From contig JANYFL010000037.1 of the NCBI GenBank assembly GCA_025362735.1, positions 1 to 64,000 of the forward strand: a stretch of 64,000 bases of DNA, written 5' to 3'. Positions 34,847 to 42,984 of the stretch are shown piece after piece. A model generated the notes under the pieces. That model saw only the letters and a list, made by a program, of their open reading frames with translations. It ran no database searches and was not told the origin of the DNA. This stretch comes from Betaproteobacteria bacterium. GTDB taxonomy: Bacteria; Pseudomonadota; Gammaproteobacteria; Burkholderiales; Burkholderiaceae_D. Both the position numbers and the translations under genes were made by a program. Position 1 is the stretch's first letter. Every line of letters starts with the position of its first letter.

Positions 34847-36277
34847 ATGTCTGAAACGTTTAGCCAGCGCCATACCATCCTGATCGTATTGATCGTTGCG
34901 GTGGCCTCATTCATGCAGATGCTTGACGCCTCTGTTCTGGTGACTGCCATTCCGCAGATGGCGCGCAGCTTCTCAGTCAGCCCGCTTGCGCTTGGTGTGG
35001 GCATTACCGCATACGTGATGGCAACGGCCATCTTGCTTCCGGCCAGCGGCTGGATTGCCGATCGAATCGGCACAAAGCGGCTGTTTATCATCGCCCTCGT
35101 TTCCTTCACAGCAGCTTCAATACTTTGTGGCTTGAGTCAGACCTTACCCCAGTTCGTGGTCGCGCGCGTATTGCAAGGTTTTGCAGGCGCGTGTCTCGGG
35201 CCAGTCGGCGGCTTGATCCTGATGAAAATAATTCATAAGCGTGACCTCATCCGGATGATGAATATTTTCAGCGCACCGATGTTGATTGCCCCCGTGCTGG
35301 GTCCTCCAATCGGCGGCCTCATCACCACTTATTTAAGCTGGCAATGGATTTTTTATCTTAATCTGCCCATCGGCGTCATCGGCACCCTGCTGGCCCTGCG
35401 CTTCATCCCCGAACAGCCACTCTTGCGCCGTCCCTTTGACCTGCTTGGATTTGTGTTGAACGGACTGGCACTGGGATCACTTATTTTCGGTTTCGACAAA
35501 CTCAGTGGAGCCAGCTTTCCAAAAAGTGTGGCCGTCGCGTTTCTCGTTCTTGGCATCGTGTTTGGTTTCTTCGCCATTCGGCGTGCACGACGTGCAAGAC
35601 ACCCGCTCATCTCGCTTGAACCAATACGCTACCCAAGCTACAGGCTGACTTCAATTTTTGCCATGCCCTTCATGCGCTTGCCGGTCGCTGCCCTGCCCTT
35701 TGCGTTGCCGATCATGCTTCAAGTCGGATTTGGCATGACTGCGTTTGTCTCCGGCATGCTGTTCCTTGGCCACACGCTCGGCGACCTCACAATGAAACTC
35801 TTGACAACCCGAGTCTTCAGAAAGTTCGGCTATCGCAGAGTGATGCTATTCAATGTTGTCACCTTTGCCACATCACTTGCCGCTTGTGCAATGATCACGC
35901 GCCAAACCCCGTTGATCACGATTGCCTTGCTTCTTTTTGCAAGCGGCTGTTTCAGGTCTTTCCTGATGTCAGGCATCGGCACACTTTCCTATGCGGAAAT
36001 ACCACAAGACTGCATGACCAGCGCAACCACTTTCAACCAAATCGTTTTGCAACTTACTCAAGCCATCGGCACTTCGCTGACAGTGATTTTTATTGACGTG
36101 GCGATGCACGCACGCGGCAGCACCGTACTGGACGCGAGTGATTGCCGTGTTGCACTGGCCATCGTTGCGGCTATCAGCCTGTTTGCGTTGTTGCCGCTTT
36201 ATCGTCTCGCAGCCGATGCAGGCGCCGAACTAAGTGGCCATAAAGGTCGCAACAACACTGAAATTCCAGCGGCATAG
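34847..36277 (+). CDS. DHA2-family MFS multidrug exporter (EmrB/QacA type)
   Basis: Integral membrane drug:H+ antiporter of 476 residues with about 14 hydrophobic segments. Typical motifs are LDASVLVTAIPQMARS in helix 1, GWIADRIGTKRLF (motif A), RVLQGFAGACLGPVGG (motif B) and APVLGPPIGGLITTYLSWQWIFYLNLP (in part, motif C and following loop). No membrane-fusion partner is adjacent. It is divergent from the amidase operon and precedes an ArsR-type regulator gene, which could control it only if readthrough occurs. The transported compound is unknown. Confidence 0.9.
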   Translation: MSETFSQRHTILIVLIVAVASFMQMLDASVLVTAIPQMARSFSVSPLALGVGITAYVMATAILLPASGWIADRIGTKRLFIIALVSFTAASILCGLSQTLPQFVVARVLQGFAGACLGPVGGLILMKIIHKRDLIRMMNIFSAPMLIAPVLGPPIGGLITTYLSWQWIFYLNLPIGVIGTLLALRFIPEQPLLRRPFDLLGFVLNGLALGSLIFGFDKLSGASFPKSVAVAFLVLGIVFGFFAIRRARRARHPLISLEPIRYPSYRLTSIFAMPFMRLPVAALPFALPIMLQVGFGMTAFVSGMLFLGHTLGDLTMKLLTTRVFRKFGYRRVMLFNVVTFATSLAACAMITRQTPLITIALLLFASGCFRSFLMSGIGTLSYAEIPQDCMTSATTFNQIVLQLTQAIGTSLTVIFIDVAMHARGSTVLDASDCRVALAIVAAISLFALLPLYRLAADAGAELSGHKGRNNTEIPAA

Positions 36278-36311
36278 CAAGGAGTTGATTCTTCCTATTA
36301 ACGTGATGACA

Positions 36312-36340
36312 TTGACATTTTTTCCGTCTTTATATAACAT
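36312..36340 (+). promoter_or_regulatory. Predicted promoter of the ArsR-SRPBCC-GyrI operon
   Basis: TTGACA (36312-36317) is followed after 17 bases by TAACAT (36335-36340); TATAAC overlaps at 36333. The sequence is AT-rich and lies about 35 bases before the ArsR-type start at 36375. It supports that start over an in-frame ATG at 36348, which would fall at the transcription start. Confidence 0.5.
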
Positions 36341-36374
36341 GTATATTATGAAAACATCTGGTTATGAAAGAGCG

Positions 36375-36734
36375 ATGTCCGATAGCCTGGACATGACATT
36401 TGCCGCATTGGCCAATCCCACTCGGCGGGCGATCCTGGCGCGTCTGGCGTCAGGAGAGGTGACGGTGAATGAGCTTGCCGAGCCATTCTCGATGAGTCAG
36501 CCAGCGGTCTCGCGGCATCTCAAGGTACTCGAACGTGCGGGCTTGATTTCATCCGGTAGCGATGCGCAGCGACGACCGCGCAAACTTGAGGCGCGCCCCC
36601 TGGCCGAGGCGACCGAGTGGCTGGTGAAATATCGTGAGTTTTGGGAAGCTTCTTTCGTGCGCCTCGACGGCTTGCTGAATGAGTTAAAAGCTCCTCCAAA
36701 GAAACGTAAGAGTGTTGCCTCCAAGAAAAGGTAA
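36375..36734 (+). CDS. ArsR-family winged-helix regulator
   Basis: Small transcriptional regulator of 119 residues from the ATG at 36375. The winged helix shows FAALANPTRRAILARLASGE, VNELAEPF and MSQPAVSRHLKVLERAGLI. No metal-binding cysteines are present, so it is the non-metal ArsR type that is usually encoded next to an SRPBCC/AHSA1 protein. The C-terminus ends in a Lys/Arg-rich tail (PPKKRKSVASKKR). The SRPBCC gene starts 9 bp downstream and the regulator probably represses this operon. Confidence 0.92.
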   Translation: MSDSLDMTFAALANPTRRAILARLASGEVTVNELAEPFSMSQPAVSRHLKVLERAGLISSGSDAQRRPRKLEARPLAEATEWLVKYREFWEASFVRLDGLLNELKAPPKKRKSVASKKR

Positions 36735-36743
36735 GGAGATTCC

Positions 36744-37244
36744 ATGTTCTTGACTGACAGCTTCAAGGTGTCCCTACCCAGCGATCGCGAGATTAAAGTG
36801 ACGCGCAATTTTGACGCACCACGACCGCTGGTGTTCGATGCATTCACAAAGCCTGAGCTCGTGCGTCGTTGGCTGCTTGGGCCACCGGGATGGACCATGC
36901 CTGTGTGCGAGATCAACCTTCGCGTCGGTGGTGCCTATCGCTATGCCTGGCGTTCCGAACAGGACGGTTCGCAGATGGCAATGGGCGGCATATTTCGCGA
37001 GGTGCTGCCGCACGAACGACTGGTCGCAACCGAGAAGTTCGACGATGCCTGGTACCCGGGTGAAGCCCTGGACACGACGGTGTTCTTTGAGAAGCGCGGC
37101 ATCACAACGACCACGATCACCATCCTGTACGAATCGCAAGAAGCCCGCGACATGGCAAGTAGGTCAGGAATGGAGTACGGCATGGCCGCAGGCTACGACC
37201 GACTCGAAACATTATTGCCAACATTAACCGGAGAACGAACATGA
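36744..37244 (+). CDS. SRPBCC/AHSA1 domain protein
   Basis: START-like (Bet v1 fold) protein of 166 residues with the AHSA1 pattern: VTRNFDAPRPLVFDAFTKPE, RRWLLGPPGWTM, GGAYRYAWR and MGGIFREVLPHERLVATEKFD (in parts). Such proteins bind hydrophobic ligands in an internal pocket and are almost always paired with an ArsR-type regulator. Its stop overlaps the start of the next gene by 4 bp (ATGA), indicating coupled translation. The ligand is unknown. Confidence 0.9.
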   Translation: MFLTDSFKVSLPSDREIKVTRNFDAPRPLVFDAFTKPELVRRWLLGPPGWTMPVCEINLRVGGAYRYAWRSEQDGSQMAMGGIFREVLPHERLVATEKFDDAWYPGEALDTTVFFEKRGITTTTITILYESQEARDMASRSGMEYGMAAGYDRLETLLPTLTGERT

Positions 37245-37702
37245 TTGAAACCCCAAAAATTATCGAGACCACTGCTCAACTTGTCGCCACCCTTCATATC
37301 GAGACGCCCCGCTCCGAAATGCAGCACGTCATGGGGCCGGGCATTGGAGAGGCGATGGCTGCTGCGAAGACGCAAGGCATCGGTCCGACAGGACCATGGT
37401 TTGCGCATCACTTGAAGATGACCCCTGAGGCGTTCAATTTCGACATCTGCATTCCGGTGTCGGCGCCCGTTCAGGCCGTCGGTCGCGTGAAGCCTGGGCA
37501 GCGTCCCGCCCTCAAGGTCATACGCACCGTGTATCACGGCCGGTACGAGGGGCTGGGCGATGCATGGCACGAGTTCGGCGATTGGACAGAAGCCAATGGG
37601 TACAAGACAGCAGGCGACCTGTATGAGTGCTATCTCGTCGGCCCGGAATCGAGCCCCAATCCAGTCGATTGGCGGACCGAACTCAGTCGGGCGCTGGTCT
37701 AA
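37241..37702 (+). CDS. GyrI-like/AraC effector-binding domain protein
   Basis: Stand-alone small-molecule-binding domain of 153 residues. Recognisable elements are MGPGIGEAMAAAKTQGI, a GPWFAHHLKM segment, the strand FNFDICIPVSAPV and the closing GDLYECYLVGPESSPNPVDWRTE, common in GyrI-like proteins. It is the third gene of the ArsR-SRPBCC operon, overlapping the SRPBCC stop. It may bind the same ligand class or act as a sensor; no catalytic residues are apparent. Confidence 0.88.
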   Translation: MIETPKIIETTAQLVATLHIETPRSEMQHVMGPGIGEAMAAAKTQGIGPTGPWFAHHLKMTPEAFNFDICIPVSAPVQAVGRVKPGQRPALKVIRTVYHGRYEGLGDAWHEFGDWTEANGYKTAGDLYECYLVGPESSPNPVDWRTELSRALV

Positions 37703-37835
37703 TAGAGTCGCTGGTGCTGACTCGGTACGCCGTCTGCGTGGGATGGATCAGGCGAATCCTTGAATCTCAAGCAGCCGAGTCTTCACGCCCTCTTCAATCG
37801 GTCAGCTAGAAAAAAGGCAAGTCTTTGATTTATTT

Positions 37836-37910
37836 TGGTGGGCGGTGCAGGGTTCGAACCTGCGACCCCTGCCGTGTGAAGGCAGTGCTCTACCACTGAG
37901 CTAACCGCCC
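37836..37910 (-). tRNA. tRNA-Val (anticodon CAC), CCA encoded
   Basis: A complete cloverleaf can be drawn on the minus strand: acceptor GGGCGGT with ACCGCCC, D-arm GCTCAGTGGTAGAGC, anticodon stem CTGCC/GGCAG enclosing TTCACAC (anticodon CAC), and T-arm with GGTTCGAAC. Discriminator A and the 3' CCA are genomically encoded. It decodes GTG valine codons and lies just after dnaQ in the direction of transcription. Confidence 0.95.
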
Positions 37911-37967
37911 CAGCCAAGTTTTTTGCAGGGGCGAATTATCGCATAAAGTCGACCAAAAGAATCCGGC

Positions 37968-38681
37968 TTAATCTGCGGCTACTCTCGTCCATACGGGATC
38001 TTTTTTTGATTCTTTATGTAGCGCAACGAGATAGGCAACATGAGCATCTTCTTCTGCTCCGCTGGCATGCAGCACAATCAGTTGTTCATTCGTCGCAAGC
38101 GATGAGGCATTCGCCGCAAAGTCCTGATACTCAGGTTCAATATCGATGACCAGGCTATCTTGGCCTCGGGTCATGGCAAGATAAACCTCGGTCAGCAGCG
38201 AAGCATCCAGCAAGGCACCGTGCAAGGTGCGATGGGCATTCGAAATGCCATATCGCTCGCACAATGCGTCCAGTGAATTACGCTTTCCCGGATGCATTTC
38301 CTTGGCCATCGCCAAGGTGTCAATGACCTTGCCGCAATAGCTGCTGAACGCCGGACGATCCAGGCGAGCTAGCTCCGCATTCAAGAACCCGACATCGAAA
38401 CTCGCGTTATGAATCAGGACTTCGGAACCAGCCAGAAACTCAACTAATCCATCGACCACATCGACAAAGTGGGGCTTGTCTGATAAAAACTCACGCGTCA
38501 GCCCGTGCACAGCCAGCGCACCCGGGTCACTATCCCGATCCGGATTCAGGTAGCAATGAAAGGTATTGCCGGTGAGACTGCGATTGACCATCTCAATACA
38601 GCCAATCTCGATCAGTCGATCATCGCCCTTAAAGTTAAGGCCGGTGGTTTCGGTATCGAGAATGATTTGTCTGGTGCTCAT
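37968..38681 (-). CDS. dnaQ: DNA polymerase III epsilon subunit (3'-5' proofreading exonuclease)
   Basis: Proofreading exonuclease of 237 residues. DEDDh active site: Asp9 and Glu11 (LDTETTGL), Asp96 (NASFDVGFL), His154 and Asp159 (LHGALLDA). The C-terminal tail after about residue 180 is the region that in E. coli contacts the polymerase subunit and clamp. In many betaproteobacteria dnaQ follows rnhA directly; here more than 8 kb of efflux genes separate the two on the same strand. Confidence 0.95.
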   Translation of the reverse strand: MSTRQIILDTETTGLNFKGDDRLIEIGCIEMVNRSLTGNTFHCYLNPDRDSDPGALAVHGLTREFLSDKPHFVDVVDGLVEFLAGSEVLIHNASFDVGFLNAELARLDRPAFSSYCGKVIDTLAMAKEMHPGKRNSLDALCERYGISNAHRTLHGALLDASLLTEVYLAMTRGQDSLVIDIEPEYQDFAANASSLATNEQLIVLHASGAEEDAHVAYLVALHKESKKDPVWTRVAAD

Positions 38682-38714
38682 GCTTGGGAATGATCTTTTA
38701 TCGTCAGCAGAAGT

Positions 38715-41700
38715 TTAACTGGTCATCGTTCGATTATCGACCGAAGCGAATTTACGGCGCTTCAGCCATTGATCAAAGTTGTCGAGATAGACATAAATGA
38801 CCGGGGTGATAAAGAGCGTCAGAATCTGCGACAGAATCAAACCGCCCACGACAGCCAAGCCAAGCGGGGCACGAACAGCACCACCAGCACCCAAACCAAT
38901 CGCAATCGGCAAGGTGCCGACCAGCGCCGCCATCGTGGTCATCATGATCGGGCGGAAACGAATCAGGCAGGCTTCGACAATCGCTTCGGAAGGGACAATG
39001 TTTCCATTGCGCTGACGTTCCAGCGCGAAGTCGATCATCATGATGGCGTTCTTCTTGACGATGCCAATCAGCATGATGATCCCGACAAAACTATACAGAT
39101 TCAACGCGTAGCCAAAAATCATCAGCGTGATGAGTGCTCCCACACCGGCAGAAGGCAAACCCGACAAAATGGTGAGTGGATGAATAAAGCTCTCGTAAAG
39201 AATACCCAGCAAAATGTAGATGACGAGGATCGCAATCATCAGCAATAAACCCAAACCAACGAGTGAATCCTGAAAGGCTTGAGCAGTCCCCTGCATGCTG
39301 CCCGTTAAGGAAACCGGATAGTGCATCTCGGCTTCCAGTGCTTTAATGCGCTTGACCGCATCGCCCAGAGAAAGTCCAGGCGGCAAATTGAATGAAATGG
39401 TCACGGAAGGAATTTGGCCGATATGGTTGACCGTCAAGGATTGGGCTTTGCGGGTAATCGTTGCGACGGTATCAAGCGGAACCAAAGTTCCACTGGTCGA
39501 ACGCACATAGAGTTTGGACAACGCACTTGCATCTTGCTGCTGCAGTGGATCAACCTCAAGAATGACCTGATATTGGTTCGTGGATGCATAGATGGTTGAT
39601 ACCTGGAGTGAACTATAGGCACTCGCCAAAGCATCTTCAACCTGACTGGCACTCAAGCCCATCGTAGCAAGTTTGTCCCGCTGCAAATTAATGACCAGAC
39701 TGGGACTGGAAATATTCAAAGTGGTGGCTACATCCTGAAAACCAGGAATTTTGGTGAAGCGTTCATACACACGGTCAGCCCAGTCGTAGAGCTCATTGAT
39801 GTCTGAATCCTGCAGGGTGTACTGGTATTGCGCGACCGTATTCTGGCCGCCGATCTGGATCGTGGCCGGATTCTGGATATAGAAACGCATGCCGGGTATT
39901 TTGGCCAACTCTTCCCGAAGCTGCTGAATCACTTGCTCAGGCGTTGCCTTGCGCACGTCATGATCTTTAAGGCGAAGAAAAAACTGGCCTTGATTCAGTG
40001 TGCGCTGGCTACCACCAATCTGGCTATTGAACAATTCAATATTGGGATTTTTCCTTAATGCATCCCAAGCCATGGATTGATGCCGGACCATGTACACAAA
40101 AGACGCATCCTGCGGCCCTTCGGTTCTGATCACGAGACGTCCCGAATCACTGTTGGGAATAAAGTCTTTGGAAATAATGCTAAAGAGAACGCCGGTGAGA
40201 ACTACTGTTCCAAGAAAAACGATGAAGATAACGAAATGATGGCGCATGGCCAACAGCAAGCTGCGTCGGTAGCCATTCAACAGCGCATCAAAAAATCGTT
40301 CGAACAGCATGAATGCGCGACCATGCTGTTCATTTTTATGAGGTTTGACAAAGCGGCTGCACAGCATTGGCGTCAAGGTCAAGGATACAAACCCGGAAAC
40401 CAGAATGGCCGCACAGATGGTGGCGGCAAACTCATGCAAAAGTCGCCCGACGATTCCCGCCATGAACAACAAGGGAATGAATACGGCGATGAGCGAAATG
40501 GTCATGGAAATAATTGTGAAGCCGATTTCTTTCGATCCCTTGAGGGACGCTTCCCAGGGCGTCATCCCGTCTTCGATATGTCGCATGATGTTTTCCAGCA
40601 TTACGATGGCATCATCGACGACGAAACCGACCGCCAGCGTGAGCGCCAGCAAGGAAAGGTTGTCGAGGCTGTAATCCAGCGCATACATGACACCGAATGT
40701 CCCGAATATCGAGATCGGCAAGGCCAGACTGGGAATCAAAGTGGCAGACACATTCCGCAAAAACAGAAAAATGACCAGCACGACCAGAATCCCCGCCAAA
40801 ACCAGCGTGAATTGCACATCATTGATCGACTCGCGAATCGAAACTGAACGGTCGTAAGTCATATGCAACTCAGCCGACGCAGGCAGGGTAGCGATAAAGC
40901 CGGGAAGGATTTTCTTGATGGCGTCGATCGTCTTGATGGTGTTGCTGCCGGGTTGCCGCTGGACCGCAATGGTGATTGAGCGCTTGCCATTGAACCAATT
41001 GGCCAGTCGCTGATTCTCGACACTGTCTATTGCAGTGCCGATGTCCTGTATGCGCACGGGCGCACCATTACGGTAGGCCACAATCAGTGACTGATAGGCA
41101 GCGGCATTCTTAAGCTGTCCCTCGACATTGACCGCAATGGATTGGGAGTTGCCGTTCAGGCTTCCGGTCGGCAGATTGACATTGCCCTGCTGGATGGCAT
41201 GCTGGACTTCATCGACCCCCACGCCCAACGCCGCCATTTTGGCGGGATCCATCTGGATGTGAACCGCATATTTCTGGGAGCCCAGTATGTTGACTTGGGA
41301 TACACCTTGAATCGTGGAAATTCGCTGCGAAAGCTGACGCTCAGCGTAGTCATTGAGAACCGACATTTCCAGCGTTGGCGAAAGCAGGGTAAGGAAAAGA
41401 ATTGGCTGCTCGCTCGGGTTGACCTTGTTGAACGAGGGCGGCGCCGGCATGTCCGTGGGCAACTTGCGTTGAGCCGCTGCAATGGCAGACTGCACATCCT
41501 GGGCCGCCGCATCAATATTGCGGTCGAGGGAAAACGTCAGCGTGATCTGAGTGGTCCCTTGCGAGCTGACCGAATTGATCTGGTCCAGACCGGGGATGGT
41601 TGCAAACTGCGCTTCGAGCGGCGTTGCCACCGCCGCCGCCATCGTTTCCGGTGACGCACCGGGCAGATTGGCACTGACCGAAATCGTCGGAAAATCGACG

Positions 41701-41816
41701 TTCGGCAATTCGTTGACCGGCAAATCGCGATACGCGATGACACCAAATATGATCAGTCCGGCCATGATCAGTGTCGTCATCACCGGACGACGAATACATA
41801 ATTCGGAAAGATTCAT
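38715..41816 (-). CDS. RND efflux transporter, MdtB/MdtC-like (HAE1)
   Basis: Proton-driven inner-membrane pump subunit of 1033 residues. The first helix is preceded by LCIRRPVMTTLIM, followed by a periplasmic porter domain. Helix 4 carries the proton-relay pair VVDDAIVMLENI, and the large second periplasmic loop precedes helices 8-12. The opening LPVNELPNVDFPTISVSA is characteristic of the MdtB/MdtC/MuxB branch. It overlaps the upstream adaptor gene by 4 bp. No outer membrane channel gene is in the cassette, so a channel encoded elsewhere must serve it. Confidence 0.93.
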   Translation of the reverse strand: MNLSELCIRRPVMTTLIMAGLIIFGVIAYRDLPVNELPNVDFPTISVSANLPGASPETMAAAVATPLEAQFATIPGLDQINSVSSQGTTQITLTFSLDRNIDAAAQDVQSAIAAAQRKLPTDMPAPPSFNKVNPSEQPILFLTLLSPTLEMSVLNDYAERQLSQRISTIQGVSQVNILGSQKYAVHIQMDPAKMAALGVGVDEVQHAIQQGNVNLPTGSLNGNSQSIAVNVEGQLKNAAAYQSLIVAYRNGAPVRIQDIGTAIDSVENQRLANWFNGKRSITIAVQRQPGSNTIKTIDAIKKILPGFIATLPASAELHMTYDRSVSIRESINDVQFTLVLAGILVVLVIFLFLRNVSATLIPSLALPISIFGTFGVMYALDYSLDNLSLLALTLAVGFVVDDAIVMLENIMRHIEDGMTPWEASLKGSKEIGFTIISMTISLIAVFIPLLFMAGIVGRLLHEFAATICAAILVSGFVSLTLTPMLCSRFVKPHKNEQHGRAFMLFERFFDALLNGYRRSLLLAMRHHFVIFIVFLGTVVLTGVLFSIISKDFIPNSDSGRLVIRTEGPQDASFVYMVRHQSMAWDALRKNPNIELFNSQIGGSQRTLNQGQFFLRLKDHDVRKATPEQVIQQLREELAKIPGMRFYIQNPATIQIGGQNTVAQYQYTLQDSDINELYDWADRVYERFTKIPGFQDVATTLNISSPSLVINLQRDKLATMGLSASQVEDALASAYSSLQVSTIYASTNQYQVILEVDPLQQQDASALSKLYVRSTSGTLVPLDTVATITRKAQSLTVNHIGQIPSVTISFNLPPGLSLGDAVKRIKALEAEMHYPVSLTGSMQGTAQAFQDSLVGLGLLLMIAILVIYILLGILYESFIHPLTILSGLPSAGVGALITLMIFGYALNLYSFVGIIMLIGIVKKNAIMMIDFALERQRNGNIVPSEAIVEACLIRFRPIMMTTMAALVGTLPIAIGLGAGGAVRAPLGLAVVGGLILSQILTLFITPVIYVYLDNFDQWLKRRKFASVDNRTMTS

Positions 41817-42982
41817 GACGTCAGCTTGGGAATGTCATTCGGCGTCGTTCCAGCAGGCGTTGTACTTGCTTTCACTTTTGAACCTGGTTTCAGGCGGAGT
41901 TGTCCGTCAGTTACGACCGTCTCTCCCGCAGTCAGCCCTCCTTGAACGACGGTCAGATCACCAAGAACCATTGATACGGTAACAGGCCGCGGATCAACCG
42001 TTTGATCTGCTTTCACGACATAAACAAAATTGCCTTTGGGATTGGTTTGTATGGCTGAAGATGGAAGTACCAGTGCGTTCTGGATCTGATCAATTTCCAT
42101 AGAGACATTGATAAATTGACCAGGTGTCAGCAGGTTATTCGGATTGTCGAATACGGCCTTGACCAACAAGGTGCCCGTGTTGACATCCACCGCATTATTG
42201 ATGAAAGCCACTTGTCCTTTTAGTGTCGAATCGGAATTGGGTAAGGTGGCCGACACTGCAACAGGCCCTCTGGCCAAACTCGCCTTTAACTCAGCCAGAC
42301 GAACTTCCGGAATAGAAAAACTGACATACATCGGTTGCACTTGATTGATTACCAACAGCGCCGTGTCATTGGATCGCACTATACCGCCCGGATAAACCTG
42401 TATGGCACCAACGATGCCGTCCATGGGCGCACGAATGGTGGCATAGGAAAGCGTTAATCTGGAATTATCGAGCGCAGCGGCATCCGACTGGGCTGAGGCC
42501 TCGGCGGTTTTGAGATCGGCCTGTGTTTGATTCAGTTGTGCCTCAGAAATGAACCCTTGTCCAAACAGGTTTTGGTACCGCTTCATATCGGCCTGTACCT
42601 TCAAGAGTTGTGCTTGACTCTTCGCTTGATTGGCTTCCGCCTGTTTCAGTTGGGCAATGAAGGTGGCTGGATCAAGCCGTACCAGAACCTGACCTTTCTT
42701 GACCGGTTGACCCTCTTTGAAATCATTGCCGATGACCTGGCCATCGACGCGGGATTGCACGGTCACGTTGGCATGCGCTTCGGCTCGTCCGATTACCGAG
42801 ATAACGACTGGGGTATTGCGCTGCTCGACTTTGGCCACGACCACTGGGACTGCTGGCACTCCCTGCTCTTTTTGTTCGCCAGCTTTCGGATTCTTTATGA
42901 AAAACCAGGCCAGGCCAGCAATCAATACAAGTGGCACAAGCCATAACAAGAAACCGGATGATGTCGTGGCTCGTATTTTCAT
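41813..42982 (-). CDS. RND efflux periplasmic adaptor (MdtA-like)
   Basis: Membrane fusion protein of 389 residues. An N-terminal membrane anchor (LLWLVPLVLIAGLAWFF) is followed by the lipoyl/barrel-sandwich strands (VTVQSRVDGQVIGNDFKEGQPVKKGQVLV in parts), an alpha-helical hairpin (about 105-170) and GIVGAIQVYPGGIV. It bridges the inner-membrane pump encoded immediately downstream to an outer membrane channel. It lies 2 bp after the first RND pump gene, so both pump pairs are co-transcribed. Confidence 0.92.
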   Translation of the reverse strand: MKIRATTSSGFLLWLVPLVLIAGLAWFFIKNPKAGEQKEQGVPAVPVVVAKVEQRNTPVVISVIGRAEAHANVTVQSRVDGQVIGNDFKEGQPVKKGQVLVRLDPATFIAQLKQAEANQAKSQAQLLKVQADMKRYQNLFGQGFISEAQLNQTQADLKTAEASAQSDAAALDNSRLTLSYATIRAPMDGIVGAIQVYPGGIVRSNDTALLVINQVQPMYVSFSIPEVRLAELKASLARGPVAVSATLPNSDSTLKGQVAFINNAVDVNTGTLLVKAVFDNPNNLLTPGQFINVSMEIDQIQNALVLPSSAIQTNPKGNFVYVVKADQTVDPRPVTVSMVLGDLTVVQGGLTAGETVVTDGQLRLKPGSKVKASTTPAGTTPNDIPKLTS

Positions 42983-42984
42983 GG

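Noticed and set aside
40077-40847. 256-codon open frame opposite the RND pump gene
   Set aside because: Low-complexity Gln/Asn/His/Arg-rich translation typical of antisense frames; the pump gene on the other strand is unmistakable.
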